From the NCBI RefSeq assembly GCF_031987975.1, contig NZ_DALZYX010000001.1, positions 248,001-312,000 on the forward strand: a stretch of DNA of 64,000 nucleotides, in the 5' to 3' direction. The translations under genes were made by a program, and so were the position numbers. Shown here in pieces: positions 7,792 to 17,070 of the stretch. Below the pieces are notes generated by a model. That model did no database searches and had not been told where the DNA came from. It saw nothing but the letters and a program-made list of their open reading frames with translations. The DNA comes from Pseudescherichia sp031987975 (lineage in GTDB: Bacteria; Pseudomonadota; Gammaproteobacteria; Enterobacterales; Enterobacteriaceae). The first letter of the stretch is position 1. Each line of letters begins with the position of its first letter.

Positions 7792-10700
7792 CTACTCGCC
7801 CTGCCCGTCATGCGCCGGCAGGGTAAACCAGAATCGGCTGCCGTGGTGCTCGCCCGGGGCGGCCTGCAACCGCCCTGCATGGCGCTCGATAATACTCTGA
7901 CTGATGCTCAGCCCCATCCCCATGCCCTGCTCTTTGGTGGTGTAGAACGAATCAAACACTCGCTCCTGCACCTCTGCGCTCAGGCCAATACCGGTGTCGG
8001 TGATTTCGAGACAGATTTTACCCGGCTCCGGATTTTGCGAGCTAACGGTCAACGTCAGCTGACGATCATGTATGTCCGCCATGGCATCAATCGCGTTGAC
8101 GATGAGATTAAGCAGCACCTGCTGGATTTGCACGCTGTCGCCGTGGATAAACGCATCCTGGGCCTTCAGCTGATAGTGCAGCGCAATTTGCTGCCGCTCC
8201 AGCTCGCTGCGTGAAAGCGCCACAATGTGATGAACAAGATGATGCAGGTTAAACCGCGAGCGGCTTGATGTCTGATTGCGCGTTAGCGCCTGTAAACCAC
8301 GAATAATATTCCCGGCGCGTTCCCCCTCGCTGATGATCTCTTCAAGGCTGGTGCGCGCCTGAGGGAGCATAGCTGGCTCGCGGCTGAGCCAGCGCAGGCT
8401 GGCACCCGCATTGGCCACAATCGACATCAGCGGCTGGTTTATCTCATGGGCGATAGAGGCCGTCAGCTGTCCAACCGTGGTGGCGCGGGAGACGCGGGCA
8501 AGATCGGCCTGCGCCACGCGCACGGCATCTTCCGACTGGCGGCGAGCAGTGATGTCGGTGATCACGCCGAAATACTCCGCGACGCTGGGTTCATCCCCCA
8601 CCGGATTGCCCACCCCCAGAATGTAGCGGCAATCGCCATCCGGGCGGAAAACACGGAACTCGGCGCGCATAGAGACGCCGTTACGCACGCTCTCGGTCAC
8701 CAGCCGGCTGATACGCTGATAATCCTCCGGATGCACCAGCGTCAGGAAATCCGCCATAGAAATGGTGCGCTGCCGATCCGGCAGGCCGAGGATCCGCGCA
8801 TACTCGTCAGAGACAAACATCAGGTCCTGATCGATATCCCAACGCCAGGTGCCGGTGTTGCTGATGCGCTCCCCGAGCATCAGGGAGGTCTGGCTGGCGC
8901 GCAGCTCTTTCTCTACCCGCCGCCGCTGCACGTTCTCCTCCAGCAGTTCGGCATACAGACGCGCCGTTTCAAGCGATACCGCCGCCTGCGCCGCCAGCAT
9001 CCTGACGATGCGCGAATGCTCGGCGGTGAAAATCTCCGGCATAACCCGGTTTTCCAGATAGAGCACGCCGACCATTTTAGCCTGCTTGTACATTGGGACG
9101 CACATCACTGCCGCGCCGGAGGTGATCAGATAGGCGTCCTGGCTGAACGGGCTGAAGATCTCCGGCTTGCCGGTGCGGATCTCCTGGCCGGTACGCATCA
9201 CCGCCGACAGAATCGACAGCGGCATATCCGTCGCAGAAGGCCGCTCTTTAACCAGCCGCACCTTCACGCCGTCCGAGGAGGTCTCCGCGCAGGCCTGGGT
9301 TTCCGGCACGTTGTTATCGAGAATACGAATAAGCAGGCCGCGCTGGGCACCTGCCCGCTCCAGCAGCAGGGTCATTAGCGTCTGGATCAACCTATCAAGG
9401 TCGATCTCCTCCGTCATGGCGCGAACCGCCCTGAGCACGCTCTCCAGATCGTGGATAACTTCATTCTGCGCAAAGGCAATGGTGTCGTAGGGCGTGCTCT
9501 GTCCGGATGGCGAAAGATGCGGATAGATGCGTTCAAGCTGACGCAGCTTCGCCATCGCCCCCCATCGCCGCCAGGCGGAAAACGCCCCACGGAAGTAGGC
9601 TTCGGAGGCAACCTGAAAACCAGATGCTTTGGCAAAGCTCCCGGCCAGCTCGCAGGCAAGGCCGTTGATATGATGAAACTCCGCGTCGCCCGAGAGCTTA
9701 ATCGCCTTCTCATACTGGGCGATAGCCATGTCACTCTTCTGCTCCAGGCGCGCCAGCTCTGCGCCCAGCAGCGCCTCTTTATCGGCAAAGGTCGCCGGGT
9801 TGTGACGCGCCCACAGCACGATCTGTTGGTGATGGCCCCTCACCTTTTCCCGCTGCGCGGCGGTGGCGCTCTCCGGCGTCAGCGAGAGCGCCAGCGAAAG
9901 CGCACTGTAAAAATGGTAATCAAGCAGATGGATATATCCCGGCACGCAATCGACAACCGGCGTGGCTCTCTCCAGGCTGCGGGAGGCCTCGGCGTACTCC
10001 CCCGCCATAAAATGCGCCATGCCGCGATAGAGCCAGAACCAGAACAGCGTCAGGGGAATGTGCCGATGTCCACGGGTGGCCTCGTCGGCGATCAGCGACT
10101 CCGGGAAAACGTCCGCCCCGGTAAAGCTGCCTGAGGCATTGCGCAGGTGATTGACATACAGCCGCTGGAGCAGCAGCAGGATCTCAACATCCGGGAAGCG
10201 CAGCTTACGAATAAAGCCCAGGCCGCGCTCGATGGAGGTCAGCACGCCGTCCAGGTGATCGCCGCGGGTGAGAAAATTCATGGTCTGATGACGAATGATA
10301 AAACAGGCCGCGGTGAGATCGCCGTGGTCGACCGAGGCCGTAAAGCAGTTTTTCGCGCTCTCGATTGCCGAACCGATCGGCTTCACCCAGGAGGCTGCAA
10401 GGTCAACCGCCAGCAGCGTGCGCCCCTTAAAGTTGTTAAAACCGTGCTGCATTACTAGCTCATGGGCAAGCTGGCTCCAGATATAGCCGTTTTTATACTC
10501 GTTGTAGCGGCGGCCAATCAGCACGCCATACCAGGCAAACGCCGTCGTCGAGGCACCGCATAATCCCCGATCCAGCGTCATGTGGATAACTTTGCAGAGC
10601 AGCAAAAAGTGCAGCCGTGGACAGGCAAAAGCGGCAAACATGCTGGCGCTGATCATCAGGCTCATGATCGCCTCCGCCTCCCGATCCTCCGTTAGCGCTA

Positions 10701-13371
10701 GCGTCTGGAAGGCGGCGACCGGATCGCCGTCAACCCTGGATTCAATCGACCGCCACGCCTCGTCGCAGTCGCGGGCATTGGGGTGGCGACTGAGGTCGAT
10801 GCCAAAGGCAGCAAGGCTGGACAGGGCCGTCTCCAGCGCCAGCGGCATATCGGACTGGCGCATGTAGATTTCCGCCATCATGCAGGCGGCCACCGCTTTT
10901 TGCTGCGGGCGCGGGGCGTGCATCAACCCCTGGCATAGCGCCAGCGCAGACGGGAGATTACCCTGCAAAAACTCACACTCCGCCTCGTCGAAATCGAGCT
11001 GGAAATCCTCATCCGGCTCTTTGCGCAGCGCCTGCTCTTTTAACAGCTTCGCCGTCCGCAGATAGCGTACGGCAGAGGCGTAATCGCCGGTGTTTTTGGC
11101 CCGCTGGGCGGCAAGACGGCAGATCGCGCGGTAGCTGTCCCGCTCCGGCGAAAAGCGAATGACGTTAATGGCCGAGGTAATATGGTGGACCGCCAGGAAC
11201 AGCCGATCGCTGCTGTCGCTCTGACCCGCCGCGGCGGTGAACAGGCGTGCAGCAGAGACATTAAGCTGGCTGATTTCGTCAGGTTTAAGCAACGCCCGCG
11301 CCGCCTTGTGCACCCGGTCATGGGTAAAGGTATATTCATCGCCTGCCAGGCTAATCAGCCGGGCGGAAACGGCGGGTTGTAACTGCTCATGAAGATGTTC
11401 CGGGGCGATCTCCTGCATCTGGCTAAGCAATGCAGGCTTGCCCGTTCCTCCCACGCACGCGAGGCAGCCCAGCAGCCTGCGCGCCTGCTGGGGCATCTCT
11501 GCCAGCTGCTGCAGCACCAGGCTGGCCACGTTTTCGGTGTAGTTTCGCGCCCGGATAGCTGGCAGATCGTAATACCACTTCCCTTGCTTTTTGTTATGGG
11601 TGATAAGCCCGTCTTTAACGATGCGCTGGAAAAACTCACGGGTGAACAGCGGATTGCCGCCGGTTTTTTCATGGATAAGCGTTGCCAGCTCGTACAAACC
11701 GGCCGTCCGGGTCTGAAAAATGTCCGCCAGCCAGCGCGATACGGCCTTCACGCTCAGCGGCTCCGGCCGGATATCGACCAGATGACGCGCGTCGGCGCGC
11801 AGCGTTTTTAGCAGCGGTTGCTCGCTGCCGTCGGGAAACGCGTCGGTATCAGAGTGGGCGACCACCATAAGCAGCGGCAGCGCGCCGCTGGCGCTGGTCA
11901 GGTATTCCAGAAGCTGAAGGCTGGCCTGGTCTATCCAGTGAATATCATCAATCAGCAACACCAGCGGACACTCCGCCGTGGCGAACGCCTCCACCAGCCG
12001 GGAAGCCATCTGGTTGAAGCGCGCCCGGGCATCGGTGGAATCCAGGTCACCCACCGTGAGGGAGCGGTTGTCCAGCAGCAGGCCCAGCTCCGGCACCAGC
12101 TTGACGGCCAGAACGGCGTAGCTGCCCAACGCACGGTTGAGCCGCCGCTTCCAGTGCGCAACGTCATCAGCGCCCAGGCCTAACAGGTACAGCGTTAAAG
12201 CGCGAAACGCCGAAGCGATAACGGTATAGGGTACGACCGCCGAGTACTGGTCGGCCTTGCTCATGGCCAGCAGCACGCGCCGGTTCTGGAGCGTTTTCAG
12301 CGCCGAGGCGATAAGCGATGACTTGCCGCTACCGAGCGGCCCGCTAATCACCACCAGCGAATGACTGCCGCTCTCGATGACCTGGTCAAACGCCGCCAGC
12401 AGCTGCTGCTGCTGTGGATGCGCCAGATAGAGGTTATCCGGCAGAAAGCGTCCGGGCAGACGATCCTGCAGACCAGGCGTAAACGGCGCGATATCACCAT
12501 TTTCAGCAAGGTTGGCCTGACAGCGGCGCAGGTCGGCGATCAGCCCCTCCACCGTCTGGTAACGGTTCGCCGGCGACTTCTCCAGCAGTCGTAGAATGAT
12601 GGAAGAGAGCATCATCGGCACCGCGGGCCGAACCTGGTGCAGCGGCCGGGGAACGGAGGCGATATGGTGATGCGCCCACTCCGCCTGCCCGCCTTCGCTG
12701 AGATCAAAAGGCAGTGCCCCGGTGAGCAGTTCATACAGCACGATGCCCAGACTGTAGAGATCGCTGCGGCTGTCTACCCTATCGCGAGTGCGGGCGGTGT
12801 GCTCCGGAGACATATAGGCCAGCGTACCGCCGGGCACCGTCAGACTCGTCTGGCTGGTATTTTCTGGTGAAGCCGTTGTCAGTCCGAACCCGGCCAGCCG
12901 GTAAGCGCCACCGGGATCGATGAAAAAGTTGCCGGGTTTGATATCGCTGTGAACCAGCCCCCGGGCATGCATCTGCCGCAGCGGCGTGCAGAGACCTAAC
13001 GCCATCGCCAAAAAGTCCGCGATATTGCCCACCCGCAGGCGGGTGGTTTGCGCCAGCGTTCTGAAGGGAAACGGCGCATAAACCAGGGCATAGCGGCCAT
13101 GGTGACTGGTAGAGCTTATCGGTCTCACCGCCCAGACGCCGGAGAGCTGCATCCGCAAGGCAAACTCATTTTTGAGCAGCCGGGTGGCCTGAAACTCTGC
13201 CTCATCGCTGGCGGCGCTGGCCAGAATAAAACTCTCGCCCGAATGCAGGGGGTGACACAAGGTCCAGGCGACACAGCCCTCCTGAGCCAGCGACGTGAAG
13301 ATAATGTCGTCGGTTAAGGTAAATACGTCACCATTCATCAACTTTCCGGCGGCAGAGAGTTTCTCGCTCAT
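7792..13371 (-). CDS. Giant hybrid: Ser/Thr (pseudo)kinase - AAA ATPase - GAF - PAS - histidine kinase
   Basis: 1859-aa cytoplasmic signalling protein. The order is: protein-kinase-like domain (about 20-285) with HSDIKPGN (141-148) and SPE; AAA/STAND-type ATPase with Walker A GPLGSGKSS (344-352) and Walker B LVLLIDDIHW; a long helical TPR-like region (about 700-1330); GAF (about 1370-1515); PAS (about 1540-1630); and HisKA/HATPase with phospho-accepting His1642 in ASIAHEINQPL, N-box Asn1759, DTGIG (1792-1796) and a GMGMGL lid. In the kinase domain the DFG motif reads GFG (161-163) and no VAIK-type lysine is evident, so that part may be catalytically dead. The histidine-kinase part looks intact. 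The gene overlaps the upstream CheY-like gene. The family is known as trifunctional S/T kinase/ATPase/sensor kinase; its signals are largely undefined. Confidence 0.9.
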   Translation of the reverse strand: MSEKLSAAGKLMNGDVFTLTDDIIFTSLAQEGCVAWTLCHPLHSGESFILASAASDEAEFQATRLLKNEFALRMQLSGVWAVRPISSTSHHGRYALVYAPFPFRTLAQTTRLRVGNIADFLAMALGLCTPLRQMHARGLVHSDIKPGNFFIDPGGAYRLAGFGLTTASPENTSQTSLTVPGGTLAYMSPEHTARTRDRVDSRSDLYSLGIVLYELLTGALPFDLSEGGQAEWAHHHIASVPRPLHQVRPAVPMMLSSIILRLLEKSPANRYQTVEGLIADLRRCQANLAENGDIAPFTPGLQDRLPGRFLPDNLYLAHPQQQQLLAAFDQVIESGSHSLVVISGPLGSGKSSLIASALKTLQNRRVLLAMSKADQYSAVVPYTVIASAFRALTLYLLGLGADDVAHWKRRLNRALGSYAVLAVKLVPELGLLLDNRSLTVGDLDSTDARARFNQMASRLVEAFATAECPLVLLIDDIHWIDQASLQLLEYLTSASGALPLLMVVAHSDTDAFPDGSEQPLLKTLRADARHLVDIRPEPLSVKAVSRWLADIFQTRTAGLYELATLIHEKTGGNPLFTREFFQRIVKDGLITHNKKQGKWYYDLPAIRARNYTENVASLVLQQLAEMPQQARRLLGCLACVGGTGKPALLSQMQEIAPEHLHEQLQPAVSARLISLAGDEYTFTHDRVHKAARALLKPDEISQLNVSAARLFTAAAGQSDSSDRLFLAVHHITSAINVIRFSPERDSYRAICRLAAQRAKNTGDYASAVRYLRTAKLLKEQALRKEPDEDFQLDFDEAECEFLQGNLPSALALCQGLMHAPRPQQKAVAACMMAEIYMRQSDMPLALETALSSLAAFGIDLSRHPNARDCDEAWRSIESRVDGDPVAAFQTLALTEDREAEAIMSLMISASMFAAFACPRLHFLLLCKVIHMTLDRGLCGASTTAFAWYGVLIGRRYNEYKNGYIWSQLAHELVMQHGFNNFKGRTLLAVDLAASWVKPIGSAIESAKNCFTASVDHGDLTAACFIIRHQTMNFLTRGDHLDGVLTSIERGLGFIRKLRFPDVEILLLLQRLYVNHLRNASGSFTGADVFPESLIADEATRGHRHIPLTLFWFWLYRGMAHFMAGEYAEASRSLERATPVVDCVPGYIHLLDYHFYSALSLALSLTPESATAAQREKVRGHHQQIVLWARHNPATFADKEALLGAELARLEQKSDMAIAQYEKAIKLSGDAEFHHINGLACELAGSFAKASGFQVASEAYFRGAFSAWRRWGAMAKLRQLERIYPHLSPSGQSTPYDTIAFAQNEVIHDLESVLRAVRAMTEEIDLDRLIQTLMTLLLERAGAQRGLLIRILDNNVPETQACAETSSDGVKVRLVKERPSATDMPLSILSAVMRTGQEIRTGKPEIFSPFSQDAYLITSGAAVMCVPMYKQAKMVGVLYLENRVMPEIFTAEHSRIVRMLAAQAAVSLETARLYAELLEENVQRRRVEKELRASQTSLMLGERISNTGTWRWDIDQDLMFVSDEYARILGLPDRQRTISMADFLTLVHPEDYQRISRLVTESVRNGVSMRAEFRVFRPDGDCRYILGVGNPVGDEPSVAEYFGVITDITARRQSEDAVRVAQADLARVSRATTVGQLTASIAHEINQPLMSIVANAGASLRWLSREPAMLPQARTSLEEIISEGERAGNIIRGLQALTRNQTSSRSRFNLHHLVHHIVALSRSELERQQIALHYQLKAQDAFIHGDSVQIQQVLLNLIVNAIDAMADIHDRQLTLTVSSQNPEPGKICLEITDTGIGLSAEVQERVFDSFYTTKEQGMGMGLSISQSIIERHAGRLQAAPGEHHGSRFWFTLPAHDGQGE

Positions 13372-13754
13372 CAGCGCTCCTCGCGTAAAGAGAGTTCACG
13401 GCGGATATGTTCCAGCAGCGTATCAATATTGATGGGCTTACGTAAAAGCGCGACGGCGTCATCTCCGGTGAAATACCACTGGCTGCTTTCATCTTCATGC
13501 CCGGAGATAAAGATAACCGGGGGCGGATCGGGTTGCGATACTACCGTAGCATAAAGCTCCAGGCCGCTCATTCCCTTTAATTTGACGTCGAGGATCAACA
13601 GATCGGCGCTCGCCAGCGCCGTGTCGTCACTGAGAAATGCCTCTGCGGATTCGAAGGCGCAGGTATCGTACCCCTCCGACAGCAGTAAGTTACTTAATCC
13701 GCTGCGAACGGAACGTTCATCGTCAACAATGACAATGCGCGGAGAGAACGCCAT
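13371..13754 (-). CDS. Single-domain (CheY-like) response regulator
   Basis: 127-aa stand-alone receiver. It has the acidic pair in IVIVDDE (8-13), the phospho-acceptor Asp in LLILDVKLKG (about 56), the Ser in FISG and the Lys in LLRKPI. It has no output domain. It overlaps the hybrid kinase gene start by one nucleotide, a coupling typical of a dedicated kinase-receiver pair. It may act as a phosphate sink or relay toward the FixJ-like regulator encoded at 6715. Confidence 0.9.
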   Translation of the reverse strand: MAFSPRIVIVDDERSVRSGLSNLLLSEGYDTCAFESAEAFLSDDTALASADLLILDVKLKGMSGLELYATVVSQPDPPPVIFISGHEDESSQWYFTGDDAVALLRKPINIDTLLEHIRRELSLREER

Positions 13755-13799
13755 GCCGTGATCCTCTGACTAAGCTCACGCGAAGGTGAGTGGCGCTCC

Positions 13800-14054
13800 C
13801 TACGGTAGGTTTTTGCCTTCGGGGGGAGGAGTGCCGCTGATTTTGGGCACGCATTCATGACGAAACCATGCCAGGGTGACCGGCTGACGGCGTAGAAGAC
13901 GACGACATACCGGAATAAGCTGCTCACCCACCAGCATACCGAACAGCCCCAGCAGGGCGATGACCGGTGGTGCAGGCGAATGAACGTGTAATGCGCCATA
14001 GATGACACCTGCCAGAAGGCCGGTCGCCAGCGAAACAACGTATGATTTCAACAT
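13800..14054 (-). CDS. XapX domain membrane protein, copy 2
   Basis: 84-aa protein from ATG 14054 (MLKSYVVSLATGLLAGVIYG...). Residues 1-50 form the XapX domain: two hydrophobic helices separated by HVHSPAPPVIALLGLFGMLVGEQ. A positively charged tail of about 35 residues (CRRLLRRQPV...) follows. A longer upstream reading would run through the first XapX gene in another frame, so I chose the internal ATG. It lies just after XapX copy 1 (stop at 14057) and 45 bp before the response regulator gene. XapX is a short domain of unknown function. Confidence 0.8.
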   Translation of the reverse strand: MLKSYVVSLATGLLAGVIYGALHVHSPAPPVIALLGLFGMLVGEQLIPVCRRLLRRQPVTLAWFRHECVPKISGTPPPEGKNLP

Positions 14055-14056
14055 AT

Positions 14057-14218
14057 TTAGCCTGCCCAGGTAAAGGCGTTGACGAGCTGTTCGCCTGCCA
14101 GCATCCCCAGCAGGCCGACCAGCGCGATGGCGGGCGGTGCAGGCGAGCGCACCTTCAGCAACGCGTAAACCAGACCAATCAGCACACCCGCGCCAAGGGA
14201 AATAAACTCTGCATTCAT
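14057..14218 (-). CDS. XapX domain membrane protein, copy 1
   Basis: 53-aa protein from ATG 14218 (MNAEFISLGAGVLIGLVYAL...) preceded by GGGAG. It is almost nothing but the XapX domain: helix, then LKVRSPAPPAIALVGLLGML, then AGEQLV. It is about half identical to the neighbouring copy (shared SPAPP.IAL.GL.GML.GEQL), so the pair arose by tandem duplication. It follows the terminator of the isochorismatase-family gene. It is probably an inner-membrane peptide; its function is unknown. Confidence 0.82.
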   Translation of the reverse strand: MNAEFISLGAGVLIGLVYALLKVRSPAPPAIALVGLLGMLAGEQLVNAFTWAG

Positions 14219-14241
14219 AGCAGCTCCCGTCATGGAAATAT

Positions 14242-14271
14242 AAAAACGGGCCGGGACACACGTCCGGCCCG
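14242..14271 (-). terminator. Rho-independent terminator after the isochorismatase-family gene
   Basis: On the minus strand a GC-rich hairpin (arms CGGGCCGGAC and GTCCCGGCCCG, one bulged base) is followed by five T residues (14246-14242). It lies 9 nt after the hydrolase stop and before XapX copy 1, so it separates or attenuates transcription between them. Confidence 0.75.
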
Positions 14272-14279
14272 CATCGGCA

Positions 14280-14969
14280 TTATTTGTTGGCCGGAACCGG
14301 TGCCAGGGTGCGATGCGCGCCCTGTGCGCGGGCTGGTGCTTTGTGCACCATGGTGTAAGCGTAATCAACGCCCATACCGTAGGCACCGGAGTGCTCTTTC
14401 ACGATATCCATCACCGCGTTGTAGGTCTCTTTATGCGCCCAGTCGCGCTGCCACTCCAGCAGAACCTGCTGCCAGGTTACCGGAATCACGCCCGCCTGGA
14501 TCATGCGCTGCATGGCGTAGTCGTGTGCCTCTTTAGAGGTGCCGCCGGAGGCGTCAGCCACCATATAAATTTCATATCCCCCTTCCAGCATGGCGCACAG
14601 GGCGAAGGTGTTGTTGCACACTTCGGTCCACAGACCCGACACCACCACCTTCTTCTTGCCGTTTTTCGCTAGCGCGTCGCGCACCTTCTGGTCGTCCCAG
14701 GAGTTCATGGAGGTACGCTCAAGAATGTCGTGCTCCGGGAAGACGTCCAGCAGCTCCGGGAAGGTATTGCCAGAGAAGCTTTCGGTTTCAACGGTGGTGA
14801 TGGTGGTGGGAATGTTGAAGACTTTAGCCGCTTTTGCCAGGCCAACCACGTTGTTCTTCAGTACCTGACGGTCGATAGACTGCACGCCGAACGCCATCTG
14901 CGGCTGCTGGTCGATAAAGATAATCTGGCAATTTTCCGGAGTCAGTACTTCAAGCTTAGAGTTGGTCAT
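14280..14969 (-). CDS. Isochorismatase-fold cysteine hydrolase (YcaC-like)
   Basis: 229-aa hydrolase resembling E. coli YcaC, an octameric cysteine hydrolase of unknown substrate. Family features are the Asp in FIDQQPQMAF (about residue 20), a central Lys in KKKVVVSGL, and the nucleophile Cys in TEVCNNTFA (about 118) after the VSGLWTE strand. I start at ATG 14969 because GGGA lies a suitable 9 nt before it. The ATG at 14981 has no ribosome site. It is divergent from the amidohydrolase operon, with shared tandem palindromes between them. It is likely part of the same amide or ester degradation function. Confidence 0.85.
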   Translation of the reverse strand: MTNSKLEVLTPENCQIIFIDQQPQMAFGVQSIDRQVLKNNVVGLAKAAKVFNIPTTITTVETESFSGNTFPELLDVFPEHDILERTSMNSWDDQKVRDALAKNGKKKVVVSGLWTEVCNNTFALCAMLEGGYEIYMVADASGGTSKEAHDYAMQRMIQAGVIPVTWQQVLLEWQRDWAHKETYNAVMDIVKEHSGAYGMGVDYAYTMVHKAPARAQGAHRTLAPVPANK

Positions 14970-15079
14970 GTGAGTTCCCATTGTCGTGTATGTTGAGACG
15001 GATTGTTCTTGAAACTGATTGTTATCGACACGGATAGTAGAACCACTGAACCGGCATAACTATTATCTCTGTGTATAAC

Positions 15080-15109
15080 TATACGTTCGTATAGGTATAC
15101 GTTCGTATA
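15080..15109. promoter_or_regulatory. Tandem 14-bp palindromes in the divergent promoter
   Basis: TATACGTTCGTATA occurs twice, at 15080-15093 and 15096-15109. Each has perfect TATACG/CGTATA arms around TT, and the copies start 16 bp apart. They lie midway between the isochorismatase-family gene and the amidohydrolase gene. This looks like a double operator for a dimeric regulator acting on both promoters. The regulator is not identifiable from sequence. Confidence 0.75.
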
Positions 15110-15198
15110 ACTAGACGCCTGATCCCCCTGCTGAAGATAATCCCACCACTTTTACAGTCCGGCGCATCACGTTTCGGACGCTTCAGCAGGAGAACCCA

Positions 15199-17070
15199 AT
15201 GGTCTCGCTCGGCAAGGCAGAACTCATTTTACTCAACGGTAAATTTCATACGGTAGACAGGGAAAACCCGGTCGCCGATGCGGTGGCTATCCGCGACGGC
15301 AAGTTTCTGGAGGTCGGCACGGCGGCGGAGGTGATGCAGCACCAGGCGGAAGGCACCCGCGTCATCGATCTGAAAGGCAGCACCGCGATCCCAGGCCTGA
15401 ACGACTCCCACCTGCACCTGATCCGCGGCGGGCTGAACTACAACCTCGAGCTGCGCTGGGAAGGCATGCCGTCGCTGGCGGACGCGCTGCGTATGCTCAA
15501 AGAGCAAGCGCTGCGTACCCCCTCTCCGCAGTGGGTACGGGTGGTTGGCGGCTGGTCGGAGTTTCAGTTTGCCGAGCGCCGGATGCCGACGCTGGATGAG
15601 ATCAACGAGGCCGCGCCGGATACGCCGGTATTTATTCTGCACCTCTACGACCGCGCCCTGCTCAACCGCGCCGCGCTGAAGGTCGTGGGCTACACCAAAG
15701 ATACCCCGAACCCGCCGGGCGGCGAGATCCAGCGCGACAGCAACGGCAACCCGACCGGGATGCTGATTGCGCGCCCGAACGCCATGATCCTCTACGCTAC
15801 CCTGGCGAAAGGGCCGAAGCTGCCGCTGGAGCAGCAGGTCAACTCCACCCGCCAGTTCATGCGTGAGCTGAACCGCCTGGGCCTGACCAGCGCCATCGAC
15901 GCCGGCGGCGGCTTCCAGAACTACCCGGAAGATTATGAGGTGATCGCCGAGCTGCACGCCAAAGAGCAGATGACGATCCGCATCGCCTATAACCTCTTTA
16001 CCCAGCGTCCCGGCCATGAGCTGGAAGATTTTGAGAAGTGGACCGATATGCTGACGCCGGGCCAGGGCAGCGACTTCTTCCGTCACAACGGCGCAGGTGA
16101 GATGCTGGTCTTCTCCGCCGCTGACTTCGAAGATTTCCTCGAACCGCGCCCGGATCTCGCCCCCGGTATGGAAGACGAGCTGGAGCGCGTGGTACGCCAT
16201 CTGGTCGAGCACCGCTGGCCGTTCCGCCTGCACGCGACCTACAACGAATCCATCAGCCGCATGCTGGATGTGTTCGAGAGAGTGAACCGTGAGATCCCCT
16301 TCAACGGCCTGCACTGGTTCTTTGACCATGCCGAAACGGTCACCCAGCACAATATCGACCGCATTAAAGCGCTGGGCGGCGGTATTGCGGTGCAGCACCG
16401 TATGGCCTTCCAGGGGGAATATTTCGCCGAGCGTTATGGCATGGAGGCGGTGCGCCACACCCCACCGGTTGCGAAGATGCTGGAGACCGGCGTGCCGGTG
16501 GGGCTGGGTACCGACGCCACCCGCGTCGCCAGCTACAATCCGTGGACCGCGCTCTACTGGCTGGTCTCTGGCCGCACCGTGGGCGGCATGCAGATGTATG
16601 ACGTGAATGCGCGCCTCGATCGCGACACCGCCCTGATGCTCTGGACCCAGGGCAGCGCCTGGTTCTCCAGCGAGCAGGGTAAAAAGGGCCAGATCAAAGT
16701 GGGCCAGCTGGCGGATCTCGCCGTGCTCAGTAAAGACTACTTCCGCGTGCCGGAGGAGGAGATCAAAGGTATCGAGTCCGTGCTGACCGTCGTGGATGGT
16801 AACATCGTCTACGCCGCAGGTGCTTTCACCTCTGAAGCGCCGCCGTCGATCCCCGTGCTGCCAGAGTGGTCACCGGTGGTCAACGTGCCGGGCCACTATC
16901 GTAGCGCGCCGCCGCAGAGCCGCGTAGGCCTGATGCCTGCCGTGCACCACTGCAGCGGCCCGTGCGGCGTACACAGCCACCAGCATGACGTGGCCCGCCG
17001 CTCCTCGGTTCCAGTTTCAGACGACAGCGCCTTCTGGGGCGCGCTCGGCTGTAGCTGCTTCGCTTTCTGA
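15199..17070 (+). CDS. Amidohydrolase, YtcJ-like (amidohydrolase family 3)
   Basis: 623-aa metal-dependent hydrolase. It has the N-terminal beta-sandwich start (ELILLNGKFHTVD), the metal motif DSHLH after IPGLN (about 68-74), a long TIM-barrel with FRLHATYNE and WFFDHAE, and the GLGTDATRVASYNPW segment (about 435-450). The composite fold returns at ADLAVLSKDYF. The C-terminal 55 residues are rich in His and Cys (HHCSGPCGVHSHQHD and GCSCFAF). A strong ribosome site (CAGGAGAA) precedes the ATG. First gene of a rightward series with DoxX, MFS and alpha/beta-hydrolase genes. The substrate is unknown. Confidence 0.88.
   Translation: MVSLGKAELILLNGKFHTVDRENPVADAVAIRDGKFLEVGTAAEVMQHQAEGTRVIDLKGSTAIPGLNDSHLHLIRGGLNYNLELRWEGMPSLADALRMLKEQALRTPSPQWVRVVGGWSEFQFAERRMPTLDEINEAAPDTPVFILHLYDRALLNRAALKVVGYTKDTPNPPGGEIQRDSNGNPTGMLIARPNAMILYATLAKGPKLPLEQQVNSTRQFMRELNRLGLTSAIDAGGGFQNYPEDYEVIAELHAKEQMTIRIAYNLFTQRPGHELEDFEKWTDMLTPGQGSDFFRHNGAGEMLVFSAADFEDFLEPRPDLAPGMEDELERVVRHLVEHRWPFRLHATYNESISRMLDVFERVNREIPFNGLHWFFDHAETVTQHNIDRIKALGGGIAVQHRMAFQGEYFAERYGMEAVRHTPPVAKMLETGVPVGLGTDATRVASYNPWTALYWLVSGRTVGGMQMYDVNARLDRDTALMLWTQGSAWFSSEQGKKGQIKVGQLADLAVLSKDYFRVPEEEIKGIESVLTVVDGNIVYAAGAFTSEAPPSIPVLPEWSPVVNVPGHYRSAPPQSRVGLMPAVHHCSGPCGVHSHQHDVARRSSVPVSDDSAFWGALGCSCFAF

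Noticed and set aside
8446..9378. 310-codon open frame on the plus strand
   Set aside because: It lies entirely opposite the hybrid kinase gene, has no ribosome site and its sequence is typical of antisense translation of GC-rich DNA.
15229..16458. 409-codon open frame on the minus strand
   Set aside because: Antisense to the amidohydrolase, which has clear family motifs; no homology recognised in this frame.
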